Source: CAKSXP01 sp964539115
Lineage (GTDB): Bacteria > Bacillota > Clostridia > Oscillospirales > Oscillospiraceae
Length of the DNA stretch: 47,010 nt
Assembly (NCBI GenBank): GCA_964539115.1
Contig: CAZIHY010000004.1
Coordinates: 1 to 47,010 of the forward strand
Direction: 5' to 3'
The position numbers were made by a program, and so were the translations under genes. Shown here in pieces: positions 27,813 through 36,690 of this stretch. The notes beneath the pieces were generated by a model that saw nothing but the letters and a program-made list of their open reading frames with translations, searched no databases and was not told the DNA's origin. Position 1 is the first letter of the stretch. The number at the start of each line of letters is the position of its first letter.

Positions 27813-28910
27813 TAACTCGTCGCAGAATACGTCTGCTTCCCGGAGCGTGCTGAAACGCGAAAAGCTGACTCTGATCGCTCCGTCAATGACACGCGCATCA
27901 AGTCCCATGGCCGACAGCACATGGCTGCGCCGCCCGCGCTTGCATGCCGAGCCGCGCGAAATGCATATCCCGCGGCTGTCAAGCTGGTTGAGAAGCACCT
28001 CGCTTCTGTAGCCCGGAAGAGACATGCACAGGATATGGCCCGCGCCGCCGCCAATGATAACACTCCCCGGTATTTCGGAGGTCACACGTTCTGTTATGTG
28101 CCGTCTTATCTGCTCCATTCGTGCGGCGGCCTCCGGCATGGCATCTGCGGCAGCTGCCGAGGCGGCAGCGAAAGCGCAGATCTGCGGCATCGGTTCGGTC
28201 CCGGAGCGCCGGCCATCCTCCTGCCCTCCGCCAAGGATCATCGGGGCCAGATTGAGTCCATCCCTTATATACAGCGCTCCTATACCTTTAGGCGCGTGTA
28301 TTTTATGTCCGCTTATTGATATCATATCCGCGCCAAGTTTTTTCGCGCTGAACGGCACCTTCATATAGCCCTGAACGGCATCCGTGTGCAGCAGCGCGGG
28401 GCATTTTGCCGCCTTTATCGCGTTTGCCGCGCCGGCTATGTCCGTCACGGCTCCCGTTTCGTTATTTACCATCATAAGCGAGACCAAAGCCGTGTCCGGT
28501 CGGAGCGCCTCGGCGAGTTTGCCGATGGATATGCTCCCGTCTGCCTCCGGCGCAAGGCGAGTTATCTCCCACCCGTCATGCTCAAGCCTGTCCAGAGTTT
28601 TGAGCACCGCATCGTGCTCGACAAGCGAGCTTATGATATGTCGGCCGTAACGGCGCATTTTTTCAGCCCCGGCAAGAATCGCCCAGTTGTCGCTCTCCGA
28701 GCCGCAGGAAGTGAAGATTATCTCCGACGGCTTTGCAGCGCCCAGATCCTTTGCTATCTGTGCGCGCGCATTTTTAAGTGCCTCCTTCGCCGTGCGTCCC
28801 GGCGCATGTCCGGAAGAAGGATTTCCAAAATTCTCGGTCATCATGCGCATTGCGGCCTGCGCCGCCTCGGGACAGACCTGCGTCGTTGCCGCGTTATCAA
28901 AATATATCAA
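27777..28910 (-). CDS. Cysteine desulfurase-family PLP enzyme
   Basis: The 377-residue product has the NifS/IscS layout: FDNAATT at 4-10, EHDAV at 98-102, the PLP lysine K203 in SGHKIHAPKG, and the sulfur-carrying C323 in SRGSACKRG. It would take sulfur from cysteine for Fe-S clusters or tRNA thiolation. The neighbouring mtaB gene makes a radical-SAM methylthiotransferase that needs Fe-S clusters and sulfur, so a functional link is plausible. TTG start with GGAG upstream and a good promoter at 28945-28973. The gene diverges from mtaB and runs convergently into the AI-2E gene. No IscU partner is adjacent. Confidence 0.85.
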   Translation of the reverse strand: MIYFDNAATTQVCPEAAQAAMRMMTENFGNPSSGHAPGRTAKEALKNARAQIAKDLGAAKPSEIIFTSCGSESDNWAILAGAEKMRRYGRHIISSLVEHDAVLKTLDRLEHDGWEITRLAPEADGSISIGKLAEALRPDTALVSLMMVNNETGAVTDIAGAANAIKAAKCPALLHTDAVQGYMKVPFSAKKLGADMISISGHKIHAPKGIGALYIRDGLNLAPMILGGGQEDGRRSGTEPMPQICAFAAASAAAADAMPEAAARMEQIRRHITERVTSEIPGSVIIGGGAGHILCMSLPGYRSEVLLNQLDSRGICISRGSACKRGRRSHVLSAMGLDARVIDGAIRVSFSRFSTLREADVFCDELSLAGRTLFTSL

Positions 28911-28944
28911 GACAAATCAACTCCGTTTTCTATTGGAACACTTT

Positions 28945-28973
28945 ATTATTAAGCGTTCGCAGATTTTTGTCAA
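28945..28973 (-). promoter_or_regulatory. Promoter of the cysteine desulfurase gene
   Basis: Minus-strand TTGACA (28968-28973), 17 bases, AATAAT (28945-28950), about 35 bases before the TTG start. Confidence 0.7.
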
Positions 28974-28994
28974 CACCAAAAGGAACTCAACTCC

Positions 28995-30281
28995 ATGAAA
29001 TATGCCATAACAACCCTCGGCTGTAAGGTCAACCAGTATGAGACCGCGGCCATTGAAAAGCTGTTGGCTGAGCGCGGCTTCCATCCCACCATGGACGGAG
29101 ACGCCGACGCCGTTATCATAAACACTTGCGCCGTGACCGCCGAGAGCGGGCGAAAATCCCGTCAGGCAATACGCAGGATGAAGGGCGAGAACCCTAACGC
29201 CGCCGTCGCTGTCTGCGGCTGCTTTTCGCAGGTCGAGCCGGAAGAGATAGCCGGCCTTGGTGCTGACATTGTCTTCGGAAGCGGGGACAAACACGGGATG
29301 ATAGACGCGCTGGAAGCGCTCCTTCGGGAACGCCAGGGTCCCGTTGTATGCATAGACGACCCATTCAAGCGCTTGAAATTCGAGCCGCTGCCCGCCGGCG
29401 TAATTGAGCACCGCACGCGCGCCATGCTCAAGATACAGGACGGCTGCGACAACTTCTGCACCTATTGTATCATCCCTTACGCCCGCGGACGCGTGCGCTC
29501 TCTCCCAACTGAAGAGGCCGTTAAAGAGGCCGCACGGCTCAATGAAGAAGGATTCCGCGAACTCGTGCTGACGGGCATCGAGATCGCATCATACGGCAAA
29601 GACCTGCGCGACGGATCCAACCTCGTAAGCGTTGTGGAGGCCGTAATCGAGGCCGCGCCGGACGCAAGGATACGGCTCGGTTCACTGGAGCCCACCGTTA
29701 TAACCGGGGAATTCTGTGAAAGGCTGGCGAAAACGGGCAGGCTATGCCGCCATTTCCACCTCTCGCTCCAATCCGGAAGCGACGGCGTCCTCAAACGCAT
29801 GAGGCGCAAATATGACACCGCTTTTTTCCTGGAGCGCGTAGAGATGCTGCGCCGGTGGTTTCCGGGCTGCGGCCTGACCGCCGACCTTATCACCGGTTTT
29901 CCAGGCGAGACCGAGGAAGAACACCTGGAGACACTGGACTTCATCCGGAAATGCGGCTTTTCACAGATGCATATCTTTCCCTATTCCATCCGCCCCGGTA
30001 CAAAGGCGGCCGACATGTCGCCGCAGATTCCAAAATCGGAAAAGAACCGCCGCGCCCATGAAGCCCAGCTCGTCGCCGACAGCATGCGAAACGAGTTTAT
30101 TGCAGGCTGTGTTGGTCAAACGCTTTCCGTCCTGTTTGAAACAGACGGAGAGGTCTGTTCTGTCGGTCACGCCGACAACTACTGTGAGGTATCGGTCCCC
30201 GCGTCCAAGCTCCACGGCATTGTCAAAAATGTTAAAATAACGGGTGTTTCCGGTCAAATGCTTGTCGGAGACGTTATTTGA
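28995..30281 (+). CDS. mtaB: tRNA N6-threonylcarbamoyladenosine methylthiotransferase MtaB
   Basis: The 428-residue product has the methylthiotransferase N-domain with C10 (GCKVNQYE), C45 (NTCAVTAES) and C76 (CGCFSQ) for the auxiliary cluster, and the radical-SAM motif CDNFCTYC with C151, C155 and C158. A C-terminal TRAM-like region follows. GCKVNQYET and the overall length fit MtaB rather than MiaB or RimO. It converts t6A37 of ANN-decoding tRNAs to ms2t6A. It diverges from the cysteine desulfurase gene and is followed after 77 bases by serC, whose promoter overlaps its stop. Confidence 0.92.
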   Translation: MKYAITTLGCKVNQYETAAIEKLLAERGFHPTMDGDADAVIINTCAVTAESGRKSRQAIRRMKGENPNAAVAVCGCFSQVEPEEIAGLGADIVFGSGDKHGMIDALEALLRERQGPVVCIDDPFKRLKFEPLPAGVIEHRTRAMLKIQDGCDNFCTYCIIPYARGRVRSLPTEEAVKEAARLNEEGFRELVLTGIEIASYGKDLRDGSNLVSVVEAVIEAAPDARIRLGSLEPTVITGEFCERLAKTGRLCRHFHLSLQSGSDGVLKRMRRKYDTAFFLERVEMLRRWFPGCGLTADLITGFPGETEEEHLETLDFIRKCGFSQMHIFPYSIRPGTKAADMSPQIPKSEKNRRAHEAQLVADSMRNEFIAGCVGQTLSVLFETDGEVCSVGHADNYCEVSVPASKLHGIVKNVKITGVSGQMLVGDVI

Positions 30282-30306
30282 TTTTATAAATGTGTTGTTA
30301 TATAAT
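30278..30306 (+). promoter_or_regulatory. Promoter of the serC-serA operon
   Basis: TTGATT (30278-30283), 17 bases, TATAAT (30301-30306), overlapping the stop of mtaB and about 50 bases before serC. No riboswitch or T-box is visible in the short leader. Confidence 0.6.
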
Positions 30307-30358
30307 TTATATGTTTTGTTAATATATTTATCGTTTTATTTCGGGGAGGTTTTGCGAA

Positions 30359-31450
30359 ATGACCAGAAACGAAACATACAATTTTTCTGCCGGACCGTCT
30401 GTCCTGCCTGTTGAAGTGCTAGAGCGTGCCTCATCAGAGATCCTCAATTGCTCCGACAGCGGTATGTCGGTTATGGAGATGAGTCACCGCAGCAGTTGGT
30501 TTCAGGACATTTTCGACAGCACCAAGGCAAAGCTCAGAAAGGCGCTTTCTGTTCCCGAGACACACGAGATATTGATGCTCCAGGGGGGCGCCAGCCTGCA
30601 ATTTTCCATGGTCCCGATGAATCTCATGGGCGAAAATGGCAGCGCAGACTATGCGGTCACAGGACACTTTGCCAATATTGCATGTAAAGAGGCGAAAAAA
30701 TATGGCAGTGTCAATATCGCCGCGTCGTCCGAGGCAGAGGGCTTCACACGTATCCCCTCCCAGAGCGAGCTGAAACTTGACTCTGGCGCAAAATATTTTT
30801 ACTACACCGCAAACAATACGATCTACGGGACCGAGTGGCACTACGTTCCCGATACGGCGGGAGTTCCCATCGTATGTGACATGTCCTCCGACATTCTCTC
30901 CCAGCCTGTCGACGTATCAAAATACGGCATAATCTTTGCCGGGGCGCAGAAAAACATGGCTCCCGCGGGTCTGACCGTCGTTATCATAGATAAATCTCTT
31001 GCCGGAAACGAGCTGCCTTACACTCCGCTCATGATGAGCTATCAGCGCATGATCGAGAAGGATTCAATGTACAATACTCCCCCCTGCTGGAATATTTATA
31101 TTCTGGGCCTTGTTCTCGACTGGCTGGAAAAGCAGGGAGGCGTTGAAGGCATGGAGAAGCTCAAGCGCGAAAAGGCCGCGCTCATCTATGACTATCTCGA
31201 CAACAGTTCTTTCTACAATGCCAGTGCCGAGAAGGCATCCCGCTCCGACATGAACATCACCTTCCGCACCGGAGACGCAGATCTGGACGCTGCTTTCGCA
31301 AAGCAGGCCTCCGGCCGCGGACTGCTCAACCTCAAAGGACACCGCGTGGCGGGCGGTATGCGCGCCTCCATCTACAATGCACAACCCATGGAGGGCGTTT
31401 GCGCTCTTCTTGACTTTATGAAGGAATTCGAGGTAAAAAACCGTGTATAA
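30359..31450 (+). CDS. serC: Phosphoserine aminotransferase
   Basis: The 363-residue product starts with NFSAGPSVLP (8-17) and has the PLP lysine K198 in FAGAQKNMAPAGLT, both diagnostic of SerC. It transaminates 3-phosphohydroxypyruvate to phosphoserine with glutamate. GGGGAGG lies upstream of the ATG. It overlaps serA by eight bases, giving a two-gene serine biosynthesis operon. No phosphoserine phosphatase gene is present in the window. Confidence 0.95.
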   Translation: MTRNETYNFSAGPSVLPVEVLERASSEILNCSDSGMSVMEMSHRSSWFQDIFDSTKAKLRKALSVPETHEILMLQGGASLQFSMVPMNLMGENGSADYAVTGHFANIACKEAKKYGSVNIAASSEAEGFTRIPSQSELKLDSGAKYFYYTANNTIYGTEWHYVPDTAGVPIVCDMSSDILSQPVDVSKYGIIFAGAQKNMAPAGLTVVIIDKSLAGNELPYTPLMMSYQRMIEKDSMYNTPPCWNIYILGLVLDWLEKQGGVEGMEKLKREKAALIYDYLDNSSFYNASAEKASRSDMNITFRTGDADLDAAFAKQASGRGLLNLKGHRVAGGMRASIYNAQPMEGVCALLDFMKEFEVKNRV

Positions 31451-32606
31451 TATAAAAACCCTAAATAAGATTTCTGAAACCGGACTCAACATTTTGCGCA
31501 GCCAGGGCTTTGAAGTCGGAGACAGCGTAAGTTCCCCCGACGGCATCCTGGTCCGCAGCGCAAAGATGCACGATATGGAGTTCGATCCGGAGCTCTGCGC
31601 CATCGCGCGCGCGGGAGCCGGCACCAACAATATCCCCATTGACCGCTGCACGGAACAGGGCATTGTTGTTTTCAACACCCCCGGAGCCAACTCCGAGGCC
31701 GTCAAGGAGCTTTGCATCTGCGCGCTGCTTCTTGCCTCCCGTGACGTTGTCGGCGGCATTGAATGGGTCCGCAGTATCGCCGGAAACGGCGACGAAGTCG
31801 CCGCCATGGTCGAAAAGGGTAAATCAGCCTTTGTCGGCCCTGAGATCGGCGGAAAATCCCTTGGCGTTATTGGTCTCGGCGCTGTAGGCGCAAAGATCGC
31901 AAACAGCGCTATCACCCTCGGTATGACTGTTTACGGCTACGACCCCTATCTCTCCGTCGAGGCCGCGTGGCAGCTCTCACACAGCGTTATCCACGCCGTC
32001 GACCTCGACACGATCTATGCAAACTGCGACTATATAACAGTCCACGTCCCCTATATGGATTCTACCCACCACATGATAAACAGTGAGTCAATCGCAAAAA
32101 TGCGTGACGGCGTGCGTATTATCAATATCGCCCGCGGTGAGCTTGTAGATGACGAGGCGATCATCGCGGCTCTCGGCTCCGGAAAGGTTGCGCGCTATAT
32201 CACCGATTTCCCCAATGGCCGCATAGCAGGGATCCCCAATATCGTTCCCATGCCGCATATTGGCGCCTCCACTCCCGAGAGTGAGGAAAAATGCGCTGTT
32301 ATGGCTGCAAACGAGCTGGTCGATTATCTGAACAACGGCAATATCAAAAACAGCGTCAACCTCCCCAATGTTTCGCTTGACCGCATGGGCGTTTCCCGCC
32401 TCTGCGTTATCCACCGCAATAAACCTGGCATGATAAACCAGTTCCTTGACTTGATCAGTGCAAGAAACATCAATATCGAGCATATGATAAACAAGCCGCG
32501 TGGTGAATACGCATACACCGTGATAGACACAGGAACACCGATAACAGAGGATATAGCAGGCTCCATCTCCTCCATGAACGAGGTCATGAGAGTCCGCGTA
32601 CTGTAA
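31443..32606 (+). CDS. serA: D-3-phosphoglycerate dehydrogenase
   Basis: The 387-residue product has the D-isomer 2-hydroxyacid dehydrogenase fold: NAD-binding GLGAVG at 144-149, INIARGELVDDEA with the catalytic Arg, and MPHIGASTPES with the catalytic His. The last 70 residues form an ACT domain (RLCVIHRNKPGMINQF), so serine feedback control is likely. This is the short form without the intervening ASB domain. GTG start inside the end of serC. It feeds 3-phosphohydroxypyruvate to SerC. A strong terminator follows. Confidence 0.94.
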   Translation: MYNIKTLNKISETGLNILRSQGFEVGDSVSSPDGILVRSAKMHDMEFDPELCAIARAGAGTNNIPIDRCTEQGIVVFNTPGANSEAVKELCICALLLASRDVVGGIEWVRSIAGNGDEVAAMVEKGKSAFVGPEIGGKSLGVIGLGAVGAKIANSAITLGMTVYGYDPYLSVEAAWQLSHSVIHAVDLDTIYANCDYITVHVPYMDSTHHMINSESIAKMRDGVRIINIARGELVDDEAIIAALGSGKVARYITDFPNGRIAGIPNIVPMPHIGASTPESEEKCAVMAANELVDYLNNGNIKNSVNLPNVSLDRMGVSRLCVIHRNKPGMINQFLDLISARNINIEHMINKPRGEYAYTVIDTGTPITEDIAGSISSMNEVMRVRVL

Positions 32607-32618
32607 TCTAAACACATA

Positions 32619-32648
32619 AAGCCGATACCTAACGGTATCGGCTTTTAT
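32619..32648 (+). terminator. Terminator of the serC-serA operon
   Basis: AAGCCGATACC / GGTATCGGCTT stem, four-base loop TAAC, then TTAT, 13 bases after the serA stop. Confidence 0.88.
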
Positions 32649-32695
32649 ACTTTTTGAGCTGCCCATCGCCGACAGTGCGCAAAGCGGCTCTCATA

Positions 32696-32735
32696 AAAAC
32701 CCGGAACAGAGCCTTAACGCGGTTCCGGTTTTTTT
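32696..32735 (+). terminator. Second terminator before the ABC importer operon
   Basis: CCGGAAC / GTTCCGG stem, 14-base loop, followed by nine T residues. It backs up the first hairpin and insulates the importer operon. Confidence 0.75.
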
Positions 32736-32778
32736 GCGCCTTTCTGCCGTCCATTCTCCGGAAATGATTGGCTTTTTC

Positions 32779-32807
32779 TGTACATATTTTGTTATTAATG
32801 CTATACT
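32779..32807 (+). promoter_or_regulatory. Possible promoter of the ABC importer operon
   Basis: TGTACA (32779-32784), 17 bases, TATACT (32802-32807), about 40 bases before the TTG start of the first permease gene. Confidence 0.5.
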
Positions 32808-32846
32808 AAGATCAATACTTAGATTTTTTCGCTGGGTGGGATAATT

Positions 32847-33800
32847 TTGATAAAGTACTTTATCAGGCGGATATTGATGATGATACCAACTCTTCTCGGT
32901 ATCCTGCTTGTCGTCTACATACTGATCTATTCCCTGCCTGGAACCTCCAAAAGTGCGTTTCCGGCCTACGGGGACGGGGACGCTCTCGACTCCGTCTATG
33001 AGACGCTGGGCGCGGGAGAGAACATCGCAACAAGATTTGTCCGCTACTGTTATAATGTCGTTGCGCACCAAACTCTCAGTCCCGAAAGCAGAGCCGGACA
33101 ATCAGTCCTCGACGACCTCAAGCTGCGCGCACCGAGAACGCTCATACTTTCCGCCGTCGCGCTTGTGTTCACGATCCTGATCGGCATTCCTGCCGGTATA
33201 TGCGCCGCAACGCACAAGAACAAATGGCAAGACCACTCCGTTTCCTTCTTGACGCTGACCTTTTCATCGGTCCCGTCATATTTTCTGGCGATCATTCTGG
33301 TCACGGTATTCGTTCTGGGCCTGAAACTCATAAAAGCTGTCAGCTTCTATTCGTGGGAATCATATATCCTGCCTTCCGCAGTACTTTGCTCAGGAGGCAT
33401 CGCTCTCACGGCGAAGATGACGCGCGCAGCCGTCATTGAAATCCTGGAAAAGCCATACATCACGGTTCTCAGGGCAAAGGGACTGAAACGGTCGCGGGTC
33501 CTCTATATACATGTGCTCCGCAACTCGCTCATACCTATCGTATCTTCCCTTGGAAATATCATGATACAAATTCTCTGCTCAACGCTCATTGTGGAGAACT
33601 TTTTCAACATCAACGGTCTGGGGCCGTATCTTGTCTCGGCGGTATTCTCTCGCGACCAGTATGCACTGCTGGGCGGCGTACTTTTTTCAGCCGTCGTCAT
33701 AATGCTGGTCAGCGTCATTTCCGATCTATGCTGCATGCTGGTCAATCCACAGATGAAAGCGCGGTACGGCAAAAAGCGGACCGCTGTAAGCGGTGAATAA
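32847..33800 (+). CDS. Peptide/nickel-type ABC transporter permease (DppB/OppB-like)
   Basis: The 317-residue product begins MIKYFIRRILMMIPTLLGI, the usual start of this permease family, and has six membrane segments. The ATPase-contact loop reads RAKGLKRSRVLYIHVLRNSLIP (EAA type). The TTG start has GGTGGGA upstream and gives the family N-terminus. It is the first gene of a four-gene importer operon with eight-base overlaps. Oligopeptides, dipeptides or nickel complexes are possible substrates; no binding-protein gene is nearby to decide. Confidence 0.88.
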   Translation: MIKYFIRRILMMIPTLLGILLVVYILIYSLPGTSKSAFPAYGDGDALDSVYETLGAGENIATRFVRYCYNVVAHQTLSPESRAGQSVLDDLKLRAPRTLILSAVALVFTILIGIPAGICAATHKNKWQDHSVSFLTLTFSSVPSYFLAIILVTVFVLGLKLIKAVSFYSWESYILPSAVLCSGGIALTAKMTRAAVIEILEKPYITVLRAKGLKRSRVLYIHVLRNSLIPIVSSLGNIMIQILCSTLIVENFFNINGLGPYLVSAVFSRDQYALLGGVLFSAVVIMLVSVISDLCCMLVNPQMKARYGKKRTAVSGE

Positions 33801-34683
33801 AATGATCAAAGAAAAACAAAGCCAAAATCAAATACGCAGTAGGGGACCATGGAAAACGGCGGCAAAGCGCTTTTGCAGCAGCCCTCTGTCCGTGGCGGCT
33901 CTGGCGGTTCTTGTTATCATCATAATAATGTGCCTTCTGGCGCCTGTCATAGCAACGCATAATTATCTGGAAATCGATCTGCACAACATCTGTGACACGC
34001 CTTCAACGGCACATATTCTGGGCACAGACACCCTTGGCCGCGACCTCTTTTCACGAATGCTTTACGGCGGACGGAACACTTTGCACATAACCTTCTGCTC
34101 GCTCCTTCTGGCGACAGCAGCCGGAACGCTGCTCGGACTTGCCGCCGGTTATTACGGAGGTATAACAGACACACTCATAATGCGCGTAGCCGACGGACTG
34201 GCCTCAATTCCAACTATCCTCCTAGCCATCGTCGTCGAATGCGCGCTCGGCTGGGGAACCGGCAACTATATGTACGCCATGGCGCTGGCTTTCACCCCTC
34301 CGATAACGCGGCTACTGCGCACCACAGTTATGAGCATCATGGGCAGCGAGTATATAGAGGCAGCACGCGCGCTGGGCGTCAGCAGTTTTGGCATTATAAT
34401 GCGGCACGTTCTGCGAAACGCTGCCTCTCCTCTTTTAATACACATCTCCGGCACTGCGGCGGAGGCGCTGCTTATGTGCACAGTCATCGGCTATATTGGG
34501 CTTGGCATCAAAATACCGGAGCCGGAATGGGGCCTTATGGTCAACATCGGCTACTCCAGGCTGCATACCTCGCCGCATGTCGCGCTTATCCCCTGCTTTG
34601 CCGTCATAATCTGCGCCCTGTGCATGAACCTTATCGGAAACGGGCTGCGGGATGCATTTGACAGCCGCTCAAGTCAAATTTGA
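33793..34683 (+). CDS. Peptide/nickel-type ABC transporter permease (DppC/OppC-like)
   Basis: The 296-residue product has a cytosolic N-terminus of about 30 residues, six membrane segments and the ATPase-contact loop AARALGVSSFGIIMRHVLRN. It also has the LGTDTLGRDLFSRMLYGGRN segment typical of the OppC/DppC side. It pairs with the preceding permease. The start is GTG 33793, overlapping the upstream stop by eight bases, or ATG 33802 just after it; neither has a strong ribosome site, which fits translational coupling. Confidence 0.88.
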   Translation: MNKMIKEKQSQNQIRSRGPWKTAAKRFCSSPLSVAALAVLVIIIIMCLLAPVIATHNYLEIDLHNICDTPSTAHILGTDTLGRDLFSRMLYGGRNTLHITFCSLLLATAAGTLLGLAAGYYGGITDTLIMRVADGLASIPTILLAIVVECALGWGTGNYMYAMALAFTPPITRLLRTTVMSIMGSEYIEAARALGVSSFGIIMRHVLRNAASPLLIHISGTAAEALLMCTVIGYIGLGIKIPEPEWGLMVNIGYSRLHTSPHVALIPCFAVIICALCMNLIGNGLRDAFDSRSSQI

Positions 34684-34699
34684 AACCGGAGGGATAACT

Positions 34700-35695
34700 G
34701 TGGAAACATCCGAATTTCTTCTCGATATACGAAATCTCTCCGTCTCCTTCCCAACCCGACAGGGAGAAGTTCATGCTGTAAACGGCGTCAGCTATAATGT
34801 AAAACAGGGCGAGATAGTAGGCATTGTCGGTGAGTCCGGCAGCGGCAAGAGCGCCGCGGCCTATGCCGTCATGCGTCTGCTCAGCGCCCCCGGGAAAATC
34901 ACCGGCGGCGAGATACTATTCGACGGAACGAACGTTCTGTCCCTGACAGAGCGCGAATTGGAGGATTTCCGGGGGCGGGAGATCGGAATGATCTTTCAGG
35001 ACCCGCTGCAATGCCTCGACCCCGTTTTTACTATCGGCTCCCAGCTTATCGAAACTATGAGGGCACATGAACCCGTTTCCAAGAAAGAGGCCCTGGCACG
35101 CTCAACCGAGATGCTGCGCGCCGTAGGTATACACGACGCCGGACTAATGATGAAGCGGTATCAATATGAACTGTCAGGTGGGCAGCAGCAGCGCGTCATG
35201 ATCGCCATGGCGCTTCTCTGCAAGCCCAAACTGCTCATCGCAGACGAACCGACAACCGCGCTGGACGTCACTATACAGGATCAGATCGTCCAGCTCCTCA
35301 AAAGGCTCTGCAGCCAAACGGGTATGTCCATGGTATTCATCACCCACAATTTTGGCATAGTCGCGGATATCTGCGACCGCGTCTGTGTAATGTACGGCGG
35401 GCACATCGTGGAGCGAGGCACGGTCGACGAGATCTTTTACAATGCTGCGCATCCATATACAACGGGACTCATGCGCGCCATTCCAAACGCGGACCTCCTT
35501 ACTAATGAACGCCTTATTCCAATTGAAGGCACGCCCGTAAGCGCATATGACAAGCCGCGCGGCTGTGTTTTCAGCCCTCGCTGTCCCGAGTGTATGCGCA
35601 TCTGCACTGTGCGCTGTCCGCCGGAGACTTCGCTGTCTGCGACCCATGGCGCAAGCTGCTGGCTCTTGTGTGAGGAGGCTGAGCAAAATGAGTGA
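34700..35695 (+). CDS. Peptide/nickel-type ABC transporter ATPase (DppD/OppD-like)
   Basis: The 331-residue product has Walker A GESGSGKS (44-51), signature LSGGQQQRVMIAMA and Walker B LLIADEPTTALD. It ends with the oligopeptide-type C-terminal region that carries a Cys cluster (GCVFSPRCPECMRIC) expected to bind an Fe-S cluster or metal. The start is GTG 34700 with GGAGGG upstream; the frame opens earlier inside the preceding gene, but without a ribosome site. It works with the next ATPase as a heterodimer. Confidence 0.88.
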   Translation: METSEFLLDIRNLSVSFPTRQGEVHAVNGVSYNVKQGEIVGIVGESGSGKSAAAYAVMRLLSAPGKITGGEILFDGTNVLSLTERELEDFRGREIGMIFQDPLQCLDPVFTIGSQLIETMRAHEPVSKKEALARSTEMLRAVGIHDAGLMMKRYQYELSGGQQQRVMIAMALLCKPKLLIADEPTTALDVTIQDQIVQLLKRLCSQTGMSMVFITHNFGIVADICDRVCVMYGGHIVERGTVDEIFYNAAHPYTTGLMRAIPNADLLTNERLIPIEGTPVSAYDKPRGCVFSPRCPECMRICTVRCPPETSLSATHGASCWLLCEEAEQNE

Positions 35696-36641
35696 CAATG
35701 TTCTTCTCTGCGTACGTGACCTTAAAAAGCTCTTCCCCGTACGTGACGGGGGCAAAAAGAAGCTTGTGCGCGCGGTCGACGGCGTCAGTTTCAGCATAAA
35801 CCGCGGCGAGACCTTTGGTCTCGTCGGCGAGTCCGGAAGCGGCAAAACAACACTCGGACGCACTATTCTCCGCCTTACGGAGCCCGATTCCGGATCCATT
35901 ATATACGGCGGCGAAGACATCACCCATGCGGATATGAAAAAGTACCGCTCAAAGATGCAGATAGTTTTTCAAAATCCCTCCGGCTCGCTCGACCCCAAGC
36001 TTCGTGTGCGCGAGGTCGTGGCCGAGGGGCTGCGCGCGGCCGGGCGGCGCATGTCCAAGGAGGAGATGACCGAAAAAGTCGGCGAACTGCTGGTTTCCGT
36101 TGGCCTCAATGCCGAGGATATGTTCCGCTATCCCGGCGAATTCTCAGGCGGACAGCAGCAGCGCATCGGCATCGCCCGAGCGCTCGCGGTGGAGCCCGAG
36201 TTTATCGTCTGCGACGAGCCGGTTTCTGCTCTCGACGTATCTTACCAGTCACAGATCGTGAACATGCTGGAGGACCTTCAGGAAAAGCTGGGGCTCACTT
36301 ATCTCTTTATTTCACATGACCTTTCCATCGTGATGCACATCTCGGACAGGATCGGCGTCATGTATCTCGGCCGGCTGGTGGAAACAGGCTCTCGCGAGGA
36401 TATCGTCCTGCGTCCCGCACATCCATACACCAAGGCGCTGCTCTCCGCCATCCCCCTGCCCGACCCGAAACTCAGCCGCGAGCGTATCCGCGTTCCGGCC
36501 TTTACGGAGACACAGAGCCTTTCGAACGATGAGGGTTGCCGGTACCGCAACAGATGTGAAAAATGCACGGAGAAATGCTCCGCCGCCCCTACGCTTCTCG
36601 AGATCGGGCCCGGACACTTCTGCGCCTGTGCTGAAATGTGA
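35688..36641 (+). CDS. Peptide/nickel-type ABC transporter ATPase (DppF/OppF-like)
   Basis: The 317-residue product has Walker A GESGSGKTT (47-55), signature FSGGQQQRIGIARA and Walker B FIVCDEPVSALD, with a short C-terminal Cys cluster (CRYRNRCEKCTEKC). The start is ATG 35688 after GAGGAGG, overlapping the upstream stop by eight bases; a longer frame from 35547 has no ribosome site and lies inside the previous gene. It is the last gene of the importer operon and is followed by a terminator. The missing binding protein must be encoded elsewhere. Confidence 0.88.
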   Translation: MSDNVLLCVRDLKKLFPVRDGGKKKLVRAVDGVSFSINRGETFGLVGESGSGKTTLGRTILRLTEPDSGSIIYGGEDITHADMKKYRSKMQIVFQNPSGSLDPKLRVREVVAEGLRAAGRRMSKEEMTEKVGELLVSVGLNAEDMFRYPGEFSGGQQQRIGIARALAVEPEFIVCDEPVSALDVSYQSQIVNMLEDLQEKLGLTYLFISHDLSIVMHISDRIGVMYLGRLVETGSREDIVLRPAHPYTKALLSAIPLPDPKLSRERIRVPAFTETQSLSNDEGCRYRNRCEKCTEKCSAAPTLLEIGPGHFCACAEM

Positions 36642-36656
36642 TTAAATCAAAATAAT

Positions 36657-36690
36657 ATCCGCTGACCATAATGCAAGTCAGCGGATTTTT
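36657..36690. terminator. Bidirectional terminator
   Basis: ATCCGCTGAC / GTCAGCGGAT stem with a ten-base loop, followed by TTTT on the plus strand and preceded by an A-rich stretch that serves the minus strand. It lies between the importer operon and the rlmI-like gene. Confidence 0.82.

Noticed and set aside
35547..35687. Longer N-terminus for the second importer ATPase
   Set aside because: It lies entirely inside the preceding ATPase gene, reads as Arg/Ala-rich out-of-frame sequence, and has no ribosome site; ATG 35688 follows GAGGAGG.
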